Shown: positions 23,524-32,413 of the stretch, piece by piece
Numbering within the stretch: the first letter of the stretch is position 1
Layout of the letters: each line of letters starts with the position of its first letter
Assembly (NCBI GenBank): GCA_030448025.1
Contig: JAUJNQ010000005.1
Span: 149,423 to 202,693 of the forward strand
Length of the DNA stretch: 53,271 nucleotides
From: Acidimicrobiales bacterium
GTDB lineage: Bacteria; Actinomycetota; Acidimicrobiia; Acidimicrobiales; GCA-2861595
Direction of reading: 5' to 3'
Made by a program: the position numbers and the translations under genes
The notes under the pieces: model-generated
What the model was told of the DNA's origin: nothing
The model's database searches: none
Seen by the model: only the letters and a program-made list of their open reading frames with translations

Positions 23524-23988
23524 ATGGCACTGACCAAGAGACGTCTCCGGGAGCTGCGGAAGGAAGAGTTTCGGACAGTATGGCTCGATCGCGCATCGGC
23601 CGGGCGGTCCGCGCCCGGCGTGCGGAGCGCTCCGGGCTCCGGCGCGCACTGGGGCCTGCTGGCGGCGTGGGTGGCGTTCATCGCCCTCGCCATCGCCATC
23701 GAGCCGGCACCGGCCAGGCCGGAGACGGCTCAGCCGTTGTGGGCCGGCCTCTGGGAGATGGCCATGCTGGGGGCTCTGGTCGCCACCGGGGTGGGCCTGG
23801 CCCGCCGCCGGCGCGCAGGGTTCACGGCCTCGGCGATCGCCGGCGGCATCGCCCTTCTCGGTGCAGTGATGTGCCCCGCTTCGGGCCACCACTCCGTGGG
23901 CGCCTGGTGGTTCGTCCAGATGGCCGGGTTCGCCGCCCTGGGAGCGGTCAGCCTGGCCGGCCTTCGACTCTGGCGGGGTCACTCGTAA
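23524..23988 (+). CDS. Hypothetical four-helix membrane protein
   Basis: 154 residues from ATG 23524. A basic N-terminal segment (KRRLRELRKEEFRTVWLDR) precedes four hydrophobic helices (about residues 44-60, 77-95, 101-118 and 127-147). A Cys and paired His between helices 3 and 4 (CPASGHHSVGAWW) are the only notable polar groups. I do not recognise the family. It lies 43 bases after glgP and could share its transcript, and converges on the nifU-like gene. Confidence 0.7.
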   Translation: MALTKRRLRELRKEEFRTVWLDRASAGRSAPGVRSAPGSGAHWGLLAAWVAFIALAIAIEPAPARPETAQPLWAGLWEMAMLGALVATGVGLARRRRAGFTASAIAGGIALLGAVMCPASGHHSVGAWWFVQMAGFAALGAVSLAGLRLWRGHS

Positions 23989-24006
23989 CGAGCGGACCCG
24001 AAGGGC

Positions 24007-24267
24007 TCAGCCCTCCGGCTGGTCCACCACGTCGAAGTCGATGCCCTTGGCCCGGACCTCGTTCAACCCGGGTACCCGATCCCGAAGGATGCGCTCGATG
24101 CCGGCCTTGAGGGTCATGGTGGACATGGGGCACCCACCGCAGGCGCCGAGCAGCTCGATGTCCACCACACCGCCTTCCTCGTCCAACTCGAGGACGCGCA
24201 TGTCACCGCCGTCGGACTGGAGGGCGGGACGGATGGCGTCGACCGCTTCGAGCAGCTGTGCATGCAT
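24007..24267 (-). CDS. NifU C-terminal domain Fe-S scaffold
   Basis: 86 residues from ATG 24267; an upstream TTG at 24282 would add five residues. RPALQSDGGDMRVLELDEEGGVVDIELLGACGGCPMSTMTLKAGIERILRDRVPG is the NifU-like thioredoxin-fold domain with the CxxC (CGGC) that binds a transient Fe-S cluster. It delivers clusters to target enzymes. Stand-alone Nfu-type proteins of this size are common in Actinobacteria. It lies 45 bases downstream of murA on the same strand. Confidence 0.94.
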   Translation of the reverse strand: MHAQLLEAVDAIRPALQSDGGDMRVLELDEEGGVVDIELLGACGGCPMSTMTLKAGIERILRDRVPGLNEVRAKGIDFDVVDQPEG

Positions 24268-24312
24268 GGCACCACCGTACAACCGCCCGGCAGCACCCTC
24301 GATTCCCCGCCG

Positions 24313-25566
24313 TCAGCCAATGAGCTCGATGTCGGCCCCGAGAGCCGAGAGCTTCCCGGCCAGGTCGTCGTAGCCGCGTTCCACGTGGGAGGCGTCGCTC
24401 ACCACCGTCTCCCCCTCGGCTACCAGGCCGGCGAGCACCAGAGCGGCACCGGCCCGGAGATCGGGGGCTCGCACGGGGGCGCCCGAGAGCCGTTCCACGC
24501 CACGGATCACGGCGTGATGGCCCTGAATCCGCACGTCGGCGCCCATGCGCACGAGCTCGTTCACGTAACGGAACCGGTTGGGCCCGTAGAGGTTCTCGGT
24601 GACGATGCCGACCCCGTTGGCCACCGACAGCATGGTGACCAGGAGGGGCTTGTAGTCCGTGGCGATGCCGGGGTAGGGCAGGGTGGACACGTCCGTCGAA
24701 CGCAGCCGTCCTGAAGCCGAGGCCCAGATGCCGGTACCCGTGGGCGACGTGCGCACGCCCATCTCACCCAGCTTCAGCATCAACATGTCCATGTGGTCGG
24801 GGCGGGCTCCTTCCACGGTGACCTCCCCGCCGGCGAGGCCGACCGCGGCAAGGAAGGTCGCTGCCTCGACCCGGTCCGGGATCACCTCGTGCTCGACCGG
24901 GCTCAGCTCGTCCACGCCCTCGATCTCGATGGTCGAGGTGCCGGCCCCCACGATGCTGGCTCCCATGCGGATCAGGAAGGCGGCGAGGTCGGCGACCTCG
25001 GGCTCACGAGCTGCGTTCTCGATGATCGTGACGCCCTTGGCCCTCACCGCGGCCATGAGCAAGGTGTCGGTGGCGGTATGGCTCGGCACCTCGAGCAGGA
25101 CACGGGTCCCGAGGAGCTGATCCGCCCTGCCATCGATGACGCCGTGGTGGAGCTCGAAGCTGGCCCCGAGCTGAGCCAGCCCACCCAGATGGTCGTCGAC
25201 GGGCCGGGACCCGAAGTCGTCACCTCCCGGCATGGGGACCTTGGCCCGACCCGTGGCCGCGAGAAGGGGACCGAGGACGACGACGGAGGCCCGCATGCGC
25301 TCGACCAGCTCGTAGGGCGCCTCGGGAACGATCTCGGGGGGACGGCGAACCACGAGCTCGTGAGGACCGCGCATGACCGCCAGGCCCATGGAGGTGAGCA
25401 GATCGCACATGGTCGCCACGTCGGCGATGGCGGGCACGTTGCGCAGGACGTGCTCTCCCTCGGCGAGAAGGGTGGCGGCCAACAGCTTGAGGACGGAGTT
25501 CTTGGCGCCTGACACTGGCACGCTGCCTTGGAGCGGCCGGCCGGGACGCACCACGAAACGATCCAC
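24313..25566 (-). CDS. murA: UDP-N-acetylglucosamine 1-carboxyvinyltransferase MurA
   Basis: 417 residues, full family length. It transfers enolpyruvate from PEP to UDP-GlcNAc, the first committed step of peptidoglycan synthesis. VSGAKNSVLKLLAATLL binds substrate (Lys22, Asn23). The active-site loop reads MPGGDDFGSRPVD, so the usual Cys115 of E. coli is Asp (residue 116), as in Mycobacterium and Chlamydia, where it gives fosfomycin insensitivity. The later motif PDRVEAATFLAAVGLAGG is intact. A perfect 8-bp hairpin lies 3 bases upstream of the start. Confidence 0.97.
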   Translation of the reverse strand: MDRFVVRPGRPLQGSVPVSGAKNSVLKLLAATLLAEGEHVLRNVPAIADVATMCDLLTSMGLAVMRGPHELVVRRPPEIVPEAPYELVERMRASVVVLGPLLAATGRAKVPMPGGDDFGSRPVDDHLGGLAQLGASFELHHGVIDGRADQLLGTRVLLEVPSHTATDTLLMAAVRAKGVTIIENAAREPEVADLAAFLIRMGASIVGAGTSTIEIEGVDELSPVEHEVIPDRVEAATFLAAVGLAGGEVTVEGARPDHMDMLMLKLGEMGVRTSPTGTGIWASASGRLRSTDVSTLPYPGIATDYKPLLVTMLSVANGVGIVTENLYGPNRFRYVNELVRMGADVRIQGHHAVIRGVERLSGAPVRAPDLRAGAALVLAGLVAEGETVVSDASHVERGYDDLAGKLSALGADIELIG

Positions 25567-25568
25567 TC

Positions 25569-25675
25569 GCCAAGCCTACGGCTTGGCCTGGTTTCGCCCT
25601 CGGAGCAAAGCTCCTCGGGCGAGCTTCATGGTGCTCGGGCGACCGGCCTTGCCGGATCGCCCTTCGCTCTCATTC
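25569..25675. repeat. Palindromic element, copy A
   Basis: Three hairpins follow each other: GCCAAGCC/GGCTTGGC with a TAC tip (25569-25587), TCGCCC..GGAGC-AAA-GCTCC..GGGCGA (25594-25622), and GGGCGACCGGC-CTT-GCCGG-ATCGCCC. The segment GTGCTCGGGCGACCGGC and the following CGCCCTTCGC match the reverse complement of copy B, with only the hairpin tips changed. It lies between murA and the MFS gene, in the orientation opposite to copies B, C and D. It could also serve as 5' untranslated structure for murA. Confidence 0.75.
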
Positions 25676-25764
25676 TCCTGCCCGGTTGCCGTGGGAGCCT
25701 TCGGCGCTCCTGCGGCCCCCGGCTCATTGGGGCGCCTCCGGGCGCTCCTGCGTCCCCCGGAATT

Positions 25765-27309
25765 ATGGGCAGACTGTCTCACTTGCGGGTCGTCACTCAG
25801 GATTTGCTCGACGCTGACGCTCTTGGGCTGGCCCTTCTTCCTCGGGACACCCTCGTCCTGGAACGATCCGTCCACCGTTCGCCCGGTGGAGCACCGGCAT
25901 TCGAGGCCGAGGACGGGCCCTTCCGGCCCTACCGGCGGACGGTGGAGATCGAGGCCACCGAAGACGGGATGCACCGCGTGCGCCAGGTGGTGGAGTACGG
26001 GGCCGACGTCGCCTTCTTCGGCAGGATCCTCGAGGTTCTGGCCCGCCGCCACTTGGGCGAGCTCCGCCCGCGTCCTCGACCTCCCTGGTGGAGCCCGCCG
26101 CAGCGCCTGGACGCCCAGGCGGCTCAGGCCCTGGCCGCCCTGAGCGTCCTGTCGGTGGTGCTCGGCTATCTCGGCACCCTCCTCACCCAGACCATGACCT
26201 TTGCCGCTGCGGAGTTCGGTGCCCCCAAGTCGGCCCAGGGCGTGGCCCTCGCCATGGTGCGTGCCGACGTCGTGGTAGCCGTCGGTCTGGTGGCGTGGTC
26301 CGACCGGCGGGGTCGACGCCGGGCCCTGGTCCTGGCCAGCGCCCTCGGCTGCGCGGTGACAGCAACCGGAGCTCTGGCGCCCTCTCTGTTCGTGCTGGCC
26401 GCGAGCCAGGTGGCGGCCCGTGGTTTGGTGACCGCTGCGGTGGTGACCGTGGGCATCGTGGCCGCCGAGGAGATGCCGGCCGGCTCCCGAGCCTTCGCCG
26501 TAAGCCTGCTGGCCATGTGGGCAGGGCTCGGCGCAGGGTTGGCGGCGGTGTTCCTCCTGCCCGTGGCCGACGTGAGCGAGCAGGCTTGGCGACTCCTATT
26601 CGCCCTCGCCCTGTGCGGCATCCCACTGGTGACCGCGGTCTCCCGCCGCCTGCCCGAGAGCCGCCGGTTCCGGGCTGCCCACCCCGAGGCGCCGATGGCC
26701 GGCCACGGTCGGCGATTCCTCCTTCTTGCTGCCTCCGGCTTCCTGCTCAATCTCTTCGTCGCCCCCGCGGCGCAGTTCAGCAACGAGTACCTGCGCACGG
26801 AGCGAGGGTTCTCGGCCGGGCGCATCGCCCTGTTCACCCTGGTCACCGCCACCCCGGGGTCGATCGGCATCATCGTCGGCGGACGGCTGGCCGAGCGGGG
26901 GCGGCGGGTGGTGGCGGCCATCGGCGTGGTAGGTGGCGTTGGCGCCACCGTCTTGATGTTCCTCGTGAACGGCTGGCCCCTCTGGGCGTGGTCGCTGACA
27001 GCATCGATCCTCGGCGCGGCCACGGTGCCTGCCTTGGGGGTCTACGGGCCCGAGTTGTTCCCCACGTCGCTTCGCGGCCGGGCCAATGGCCTCATCACCG
27101 TCCCCGCCCGCCTGGGCAGCGTGGCCGGCTTGCTGGCCGTGGGGTTCCTGAGCACGACATGGGACACCCTGGGGCCGACGATGGCCCTGCTAGCCCTCGG
27201 CCCCGCCGTGCTCGCCGTGGTGGTCGTGGTCGCCTATCCGGAGACGGCACACCTGGAGCTCGAGAGGCTGAACCCCGAGGACGCCACCCCGGACAGCCCC
27301 AGTGCCTAG
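25765..27309 (+). CDS. MFS transporter with cytosolic N-terminal domain
   Basis: About 514 residues if ATG 25765 is used. The first 110 or so residues are soluble (GPFRPYRRTVEIEATEDGMHRVRQVVEYG, then PPWWSPPQRLDAQAAQALAALS). Twelve hydrophobic helices follow with the MFS loop motif WSDRRGRRRALVLASAL after helix 2 and RLAERGRRVVAAIGVVGG in the second half, as in the sugar or metabolite:proton group. The substrate is unknown. The reading frame stays open far upstream through copy A of the repeat, so the start is uncertain. Its stop shares the CTAG with the convergent sugar-transferase stop. Confidence 0.8.
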   Translation: MGRLSHLRVVTQDLLDADALGLALLPRDTLVLERSVHRSPGGAPAFEAEDGPFRPYRRTVEIEATEDGMHRVRQVVEYGADVAFFGRILEVLARRHLGELRPRPRPPWWSPPQRLDAQAAQALAALSVLSVVLGYLGTLLTQTMTFAAAEFGAPKSAQGVALAMVRADVVVAVGLVAWSDRRGRRRALVLASALGCAVTATGALAPSLFVLAASQVAARGLVTAAVVTVGIVAAEEMPAGSRAFAVSLLAMWAGLGAGLAAVFLLPVADVSEQAWRLLFALALCGIPLVTAVSRRLPESRRFRAAHPEAPMAGHGRRFLLLAASGFLLNLFVAPAAQFSNEYLRTERGFSAGRIALFTLVTATPGSIGIIVGGRLAERGRRVVAAIGVVGGVGATVLMFLVNGWPLWAWSLTASILGAATVPALGVYGPELFPTSLRGRANGLITVPARLGSVAGLLAVGFLSTTWDTLGPTMALLALGPAVLAVVVVVAYPETAHLELERLNPEDATPDSPSA

Positions 27310-28883
27310 TACGCGCCCTTGGAGGAGATGACGGCGGGAACCGTCTTGGCCAGGATGGTGAGGTCCCGCCAGACCGACCAGTTGTCGACGTAGTAGAGAT
27401 CCCAGCGGTCCTTGGTGTTCCGAGCGGCGCTGCGGCCGTTCACCTGCCAGACGCCGGTCACGCCCGGACGGACGCGCAGCCTGTCGAACAGCTGCGGGGT
27501 CCACAAGGCAACCTCGGACGGCTGCTCCGGGCGAGGCCCCACCAGGCTCATGTCGCCCCGGACCACGTTGATCAGCTGCGGCAGCTCGTCGATGGACAGC
27601 CGGCGCAGCACCCGACCCACCGGCGTGACCCTCGGGTCCCGGCGGATCTTGACCACCGGGCCGGCCGGGATCTCGTCGACGATCTGTTGAAGGAGGCGGT
27701 CGGAGTTCACGTACATGGAGCGGAACTTCAGTATCTGGAACCGTCGCCCGCGGTAGCCGACGCGCTCCTGGCGGTACAGCACCGGGCCCGACGACGTGAG
27801 CTTGGTGGCGACGGCGGCCACGATCAGCACGGGCAAAGCGAGCATGAGGGCGAAGCCTGCGACCACGAGGTCGAACGCCCGCTTGGCGACCGGGCGCCAG
27901 CCGTCGCGCTTGACGGGCTCCACGTACAACATGGCGAATCCCCCGAGCGGCCGCACCGACAGGCGGGTGGCGTCGATGTCGAGGAGCGACGACGACATCT
28001 CCACGTGGATGCCGGCATCGGTGAGGCTACGGATCAGGCGGTTGGAGGTCTCGGCGTCCACATCGGTAGTGGCCACCACCACCCCGGCTGCTCCCGCCAT
28101 CCGCAGCTCCTCGACCACCTTGCTCCGCGGATCGAACAGCGGGTACTGGTCAGCCAGCTCGGGGACGGCCTGATCGCGGTCCCCGATCAGCCCTACCACG
28201 GAGTATCCGAGCTGTGGTTTCTCCTTGAACGTCCTGACCATGGCCAGGGCCTCGGCACCGGTCCCCGCCACAGCCACCGAGCGCAGGCAATGTCCCCTGC
28301 GGCGCAACGCGGCGAAGCCGAAGCGGACGAGCTCGCGCTCGAGCAGCATGGCCGCCACCCCTACCGCGAAGAGCATGAGATACCAGCTGCGCTCCACCGG
28401 CTGGTCGAGGAAGTACGCCACCAGGGCCGTGAGCAGCGCGCTCATCCCCACCGCGTGCACCACGCGCCCGACCTCGTCGCGTCGCTCCGTGACATGGCGG
28501 GCGTTGTAGAGCCGGTAGTGACGGAACACGATGAGCCACAGCGGCACCGAGAGCAGGCCCACTCGCTGGTAGGCGGTGCTCGCCACGCTGTCGGCGTCGA
28601 GGTACAGCGACGGGAGCATGGCGTAGGCGCCGGCCATGGCGCCCGCGACCGTGAGGCCGTCGGCGCAGACCACCAACACCCGGGCCACCCGGGCCAGGCC
28701 CAGCCGAGCCCGGCCCCCGTCGAGAGGCTCGCCGGCGTCCTCGACAGCGAGCAACGGCCGGATGGGTTGGACGACCGAAGTAGCCGATCCTGTCCCGGAA
28801 CCTCCGATGACGATCAACTCGCCCGCCGGCTGCTCGGGTGGATCGACACCGGTCGAGCCGGGGGGGGCGGAAACCAGGTCCAT
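27306..28883 (-). CDS. Polyprenyl-phosphate sugar-1-phosphate transferase (exopolysaccharide initiation)
   Basis: 525 residues from ATG 28883; GTG 28913 would add ten. Five hydrophobic segments in the N-terminal half carry a nucleotide-binding-like domain (VAVAGTGAEALAMVRTFKEKPQLGYSVVGLIGD). The C-terminal catalytic domain (PF02397 type) starts with KRAFDLVVAGFAL and contains QERVGYRGRRFQILKFRSM and RLSIDELPQLINVVRGDMSLVGPRPE. It loads the first sugar phosphate onto undecaprenyl phosphate. No other polysaccharide genes follow here, so the product pathway must be elsewhere. It is downstream of the LPXTG-like gene. Confidence 0.93.
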   Translation of the reverse strand: MDLVSAPPGSTGVDPPEQPAGELIVIGGSGTGSATSVVQPIRPLLAVEDAGEPLDGGRARLGLARVARVLVVCADGLTVAGAMAGAYAMLPSLYLDADSVASTAYQRVGLLSVPLWLIVFRHYRLYNARHVTERRDEVGRVVHAVGMSALLTALVAYFLDQPVERSWYLMLFAVGVAAMLLERELVRFGFAALRRRGHCLRSVAVAGTGAEALAMVRTFKEKPQLGYSVVGLIGDRDQAVPELADQYPLFDPRSKVVEELRMAGAAGVVVATTDVDAETSNRLIRSLTDAGIHVEMSSSLLDIDATRLSVRPLGGFAMLYVEPVKRDGWRPVAKRAFDLVVAGFALMLALPVLIVAAVATKLTSSGPVLYRQERVGYRGRRFQILKFRSMYVNSDRLLQQIVDEIPAGPVVKIRRDPRVTPVGRVLRRLSIDELPQLINVVRGDMSLVGPRPEQPSEVALWTPQLFDRLRVRPGVTGVWQVNGRSAARNTKDRWDLYYVDNWSVWRDLTILAKTVPAVISSKGAY

Positions 28884-28971
28884 GGCAGACTTTCGGCTAC
28901 CGGGAGTCCTCACTTGACCGGCCTCAGCTCAGTGCCGTGGTCTGGACGGCCGGCCGTGTGGGAGCCGCCGA

Positions 28972-29298
28972 TCAGGCGGTGCGACGACTCCGGCGCACGA
29001 ACACGCTGCCCACACCCACGGCGCCCAAACCGATGGCCGTGAGCCCGAGCAGGTCGCCGCCGGTCACCGGGAGGGTGTCTGACGAGGAGCTCTCGCTCGA
29101 GGAGCTCTCGCTCGCCGTATCGCTCTGGGTTTCGGACGACACCCCGGTCCCGAGGACCTTGGGGTCCCTCTGAAGCTCGTTGCCCCTCACCTCGGGGGGG
29201 GTACCCGTGTACCCGACCTGGGCCCCGGCAGCGATGGGAACCGCCAACCAGCTGACCAGCGCTGCCCCTGCAATGGCAAGCTTCTTCGTGTAGGTCAT
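28972..29298 (-). CDS. Small LPXTG-like cell-wall anchored protein
   Basis: 108 residues from ATG 29298 with a strong ribosome site (GGAGG 8 bases upstream). A signal peptide (KKLAIAGAALVSWLAVPIAAGAQ, cut after about residue 26), a short Ser/Glu-rich stalk (SESSSSESSSSD) and a sorting signal LPVTGG, hydrophobic helix and RRSRR tail are all visible. A sortase would link it to the wall or to a pilin. Mature length would be only about 50 residues. A good promoter lies upstream (29332-29360). No sortase is in the window. Confidence 0.85.
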   Translation of the reverse strand: MTYTKKLAIAGAALVSWLAVPIAAGAQVGYTGTPPEVRGNELQRDPKVLGTGVSSETQSDTASESSSSESSSSDTLPVTGGDLLGLTAIGLGAVGVGSVFVRRSRRTA

Positions 29299-29331
29299 GA
29301 TTTCCTCCGCCTGTGGGCCTTGAATGATTGC

Positions 29332-29360
29332 AGGGTAGCGTCACTCTGCGTGGTGGTCAA
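29332..29360 (-). promoter_or_regulatory. Sigma-70-like promoter of the LPXTG-like gene
   Basis: On the minus strand a -35 TTGACC (29360-29355) and a -10 TACCCT (29337-29332) are separated by exactly 17 bases. The start codon follows 33 bases later with its ribosome site. Read from sequence only. Confidence 0.65.
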
Positions 29361-29414
29361 CAACAATACGTGATCAGCGAGAATTTTTGCTTACTCGCCC
29401 TGACCCTAGAACAT

Positions 29415-29486
29415 CCTCTCCGCGAGAGGAGCGACCCCAAACCTAGTGTCGGTTTGGCCGACCGCTGGCACTCTGGGAAAACCCAG
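29415..29486. terminator. Three small hairpins between J-domain gene and LPXTG-like gene
   Basis: CCTCTC-CGC-GAGAGG (29415-29429), CCAAACC-7 nt-GGTTTGG (29437-29457) and CTGGG-AAAA-CCCAG (29473-29486). They lie after the J-domain gene stop and before the LPXTG-like promoter, where a terminator or 5' regulatory structure would be expected. The region is clearly less GC-rich than its neighbours. Confidence 0.5.
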
Positions 29487-29524
29487 CCTGAAGCAAAGAG
29501 AACCCGCCTCATATCCCCGCCCGC

Positions 29525-30250
29525 TCATACCCCGGTGAGGAGGATGCGCTTCGCTTCGGAGAGCTCTTGGATCTTAGCGCCCGCTTCGGTCGGAACGCCA
29601 CCATGGTCGGGATGGGCCTCTCGTACGAGCCGACGGAACCGGCCGACGATCTCGCTGCGGAGCGGTTCGGTCTCGGCGCCGAAGCCCAGCACGTGTCGTG
29701 CCCACCGCTCGTCACCCGACGCCGCCAGCGACCGAAGAACGGTGTCCTCCCTCGCCAGGTAGTGCATCAGCCGCTCGTCCGCTCCCCCGTCCCAACGCGT
29801 GGCCCGGCGCAACAGCTTGAAGGCGCCGGGACGGTGGTCGGGATCGAGGGTGGTGGCGGCGTACAGCGCTCCGAGCACCTGGGGCAGGTGACCACCCTGG
29901 TCGTCCAGCTCCAGGACGACTCCCCGTCCGACCCGTAGCAGGCGATGACGGCTGCGGGTCAGGCCCACCACGTCGGTCTGGTAGCGATGCCGCAGCCGGG
30001 GCTGCGCGATCCGCACGCCGAGCTCGAGGTCCCAGAGCAGCTGGTCCAGGTCGTCGCGGAGCTCGTCGCTCAGGGCGGCGACTTGGGCTGCGAGGACGGC
30101 GGCGAGCAGAAGCGGCCCGTAGCCCGGCTTGGGCTCGGCGGGAAGGTAGAGGTAGCCGAGGGCCACCCGACGGGTGGGAGCGATGACCCGGGAGTGACGC
30201 ACCTCGAGCTCGGCGAGGATCATTGAGTCGCGACGGTAATCCCGCACCAT
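29525..30250 (-). CDS. Protein with C-terminal J domain
   Basis: 241 residues from ATG 30250 (ATG 30223 is an alternative). The first 150 residues are not recognised and hold a leucine-rich stretch (PLLLAAVLAAQVAALSDELRDDLDQLLWDLELGVRI). The last 70 residues form a J domain with VGRFRRLVREAHPDHGG and ELSEAKRILL; the HPD triad is at about residues 213-215. C-terminal J domains recruit DnaK to clients held by the N-terminal part. It is divergent from glpX, 88 bases away. Confidence 0.8.
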   Translation of the reverse strand: MVRDYRRDSMILAELEVRHSRVIAPTRRVALGYLYLPAEPKPGYGPLLLAAVLAAQVAALSDELRDDLDQLLWDLELGVRIAQPRLRHRYQTDVVGLTRSRHRLLRVGRGVVLELDDQGGHLPQVLGALYAATTLDPDHRPGAFKLLRRATRWDGGADERLMHYLAREDTVLRSLAASGDERWARHVLGFGAETEPLRSEIVGRFRRLVREAHPDHGGVPTEAGAKIQELSEAKRILLTGV

Positions 30251-30338
30251 CGAAGACAGACGTCGAGGCAGGTCGAGGACTGCTCGGCTGGGGAATCGAT
30301 CCGGCAGCCGGCTGGAACCGAAGGGCTAGGGTCCGGGC

Positions 30339-31337
30339 ATGGCCGAAGGTGAGAGGCAGATCCCCGACCGCAACATGGGCCTCGAGCTCGTGAGGGTGAC
30401 GGAGGCGGCGGCGATGGCCGCTGCCCGCTGGATGGGCCGCGGTGACAAGGAAGGTGCCGACGGCGCCGCCGTGGACGCCATGAGAGTGGTGCTCGACAGC
30501 GTGCCCATGGATGGGCTCGTCGTCATCGGGGAGGGCGCGAAGGACGAGGCGCCCATGCTCTACAACGGTGAGACGATCGGCGACGGCTCCCCTCCACAGA
30601 CCGACATCGCCGTCGATCCCGTAGAGGGAACGACCCTCACGTCCCTCGGCCAGGAGAACGCCATCTCGGTCATCGCCGTCAGCGAGCGGGGCACCATGTT
30701 CGACCCCGGCCCCTGCTACTACATGAACAAGATCGCCGTTGGTGCCGACGCCGTGGGCGCCATCGACATCACCCGCTCCCCCACCGAGAACCTCGAGTCG
30801 GTGGCCGAAGCCAAGAACGTGTCGGTGCGCGATCTCACGGCGGTGGTCCTGAACCGGCCCCGCCACGACGAGCTCGTGGCCGAGATCCGCAGGGCGGGCA
30901 CCAGGATCCGCCTGATCCCTGACGGCGACGTGGCCGGGGCGATGTCGACGGCGTGGCCCGAGGCAGGGGCCGACATCCTCTTCGGCATCGGTGGTACGCC
31001 GGAGGGCGTGATCAGCGCCGCCGCCCTCAAGTGCATGGGCGGCGAGATCCAGGGCCAGCTCTGCCCGAGGAGCGACGAGGAGCGCCGAGCCACGATCGAG
31101 GCCGGCTACGACCTCGACACCGTGCTCACCACCGAGGACCTGGTGAAGGGTGACAACAGCTTCTTCGCCGCCACCGGCATCACCGACGGGGAGCTGCTCC
31201 GCGGCGTGCGCTACGACAGCAACGGCGCCACGACCCAGTCGCTGGTGATGCGCTCCAAGTCAGGGACGGTGCGGCGCATCGACGCCCGCCACCGCCTCCA
31301 GAAGCTACGCCAGTTCAGCGCCGTCGACTTCGACTGA
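30339..31337 (+). CDS. glpX: Fructose-1,6-bisphosphatase class II GlpX
   Basis: 332 residues. It hydrolyses fructose-1,6-bisphosphate in gluconeogenesis. The metal and substrate motifs [25 protein letters not shown] and [26 protein letters not shown] are all present and the length is standard. GlpX is the main FBPase of Actinobacteria. A long stem-loop 27 bases after its stop is the likely terminator. Confidence 0.97.
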   Translation: MAEGERQIPDRNMGLELVRVTEAAAMAAARWMGRGDKEGADGAAVDAMRVVLDSVPMDGLVVIGEGAKDEAPMLYNGETIGDGSPPQTDIAVDPVEGTTLTSLGQENAISVIAVSERGTMFDPGPCYYMNKIAVGADAVGAIDITRSPTENLESVAEAKNVSVRDLTAVVLNRPRHDELVAEIRRAGTRIRLIPDGDVAGAMSTAWPEAGADILFGIGGTPEGVISAAALKCMGGEIQGQLCPRSDEERRATIEAGYDLDTVLTTEDLVKGDNSFFAATGITDGELLRGVRYDSNGATTQSLVMRSKSGTVRRIDARHRLQKLRQFSAVDFD

Positions 31338-31363
31338 GATCGTCCCTCCTTCTTCCTGTTCTG

Positions 31364-31400
31364 GGTGCGGTCAGCTCCGGTTTCCGGAGCCAAACGCACC
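31364..31400 (+). terminator. Stem-loop after glpX
   Basis: Outer stem GGTGCG (31364-31369) with CGCACC (31395-31400) and inner stem GCTCCGG (31374-31380) with CCGGAGC (31384-31390) around a TTT tip, joined by 4-nt internal loops. It starts 27 bases after the glpX stop. There is no U tract, so it could be an intrinsic terminator of the actinobacterial kind or an RNA-stability element. Confidence 0.65.
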
Positions 31401-31441
31401 GAGAACATCGATGTCACAGGTCATGGAAACACTGGTGAACC

Positions 31442-32381
31442 GTGACCCACACCGACATGGACCAGGCCGTCGCCCAGTTGGCGAGCCGACAGCAGGGGGT
31501 CTTCTCTCGCCGCCAGGTCCTCGCCCACGGTGCCAGCCCGTCACTCGTCCAGCGCCGCCTGGCCTCCGGGCGATGGCTCGTGATCGCTCACGGCGTGTAC
31601 GGAATCCCGGGTGTGCCCCTGGCTGGGAGCGGCGCCAAGCGGCCGCCTGCCTGGCGGCGGGTCCGGGCGCCGTCCTCTCGCACCGGGCGGTCGCCGCCCT
31701 GCACGGGTTCCCCGACTGCTGGCAGGGGGCACCGGAGATCACTGCTCCTTGGACGATCGCGACCCCACCACGGGCACGGTCGTATCCGCCGGGCCACCGA
31801 CCTGGCGTCGACCGACGTGACCGTCGTAAGGGCATTCCCGTCACCGAGAGGCTTCGCACGGTGCTCGACTTGGCCGCGGTGGTCTCGCCCCCGACGCTCG
31901 CCGCCATTCTGGACGACCTGGTCGCCGCCCGCGCCCTCGCCCTCGCCTTCGCCCTCGCCGAGGTGATCACGGCCGCCGGCGTCTACGCCCGTCGGGGAAG
32001 AAGGGAAGCACCGCCCTGCGCCAGGTTCTCGCTGAGCGCGGGCCGGGCTATGTGCCGCCCGAGGGCGAGCTCGAGCGCAGGCTTCTCACCGTCCTGCGGG
32101 TGGGCGGCCTGCCTGCTCCCGTCCGCCAGCACCCTCTCCCCGCCCTGGCCGGCAGCGGTCGGGTGGACGTCGCCTACCCGTGCCGGCGGCTGCTCATCGA
32201 GGGCGACGGTCGGCGCTGGCACACCAATCCGGCAAGCACCAAGGCAGACCGCTCAAGGGACAACGAGGCGGCGGCCCTTGGGTGGCGCGCGCTGCGCTTC
32301 GGCTGGGACGACCTGCTCCCCCGCCCCGATTGGGTGTGCCAGGTAGTTCGCTGCTCCCTGTCGGTTTCCCCCAACCCCTGA
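31442..32381 (+). pseudogene. AbiEi-like/DUF559 protein, several frameshifts
   Basis: The start GTG 31442 gives an AbiEi-type winged helix (QLASRQQGVFSRRQVLAHGASPSLVQRRLASGRW...GVYGIPG). The middle (AVLSHRAVAALHGFPDCWQGAPEIT and PVTERLRTVLDLAAVV) and the C-terminal DUF559 part (GRVDVAYPCRRLLIEGDGRRWHTN...RSRDNEAAALGWRALRFGWDDL) lie in other frames. At least four shifts, near 31620, 31750, 31830 and 32000, must be corrected for one protein of about 313 residues. The DUF559 fold is Vsr/restriction-endonuclease-like. Such genes are frequent orphans in actinobacteria; whether they act in defence is not shown. Confidence 0.75.
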
Positions 32382-32413
32382 TCCCGGGCTCCCAGAACAG
32401 TGAGGGGGACGAA

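Noticed and set aside
26088-29042. 984-codon open frame on the plus strand
   Set aside because: It covers the MFS gene in another frame and the antisense of the sugar transferase; no family motif and shadow-like composition.
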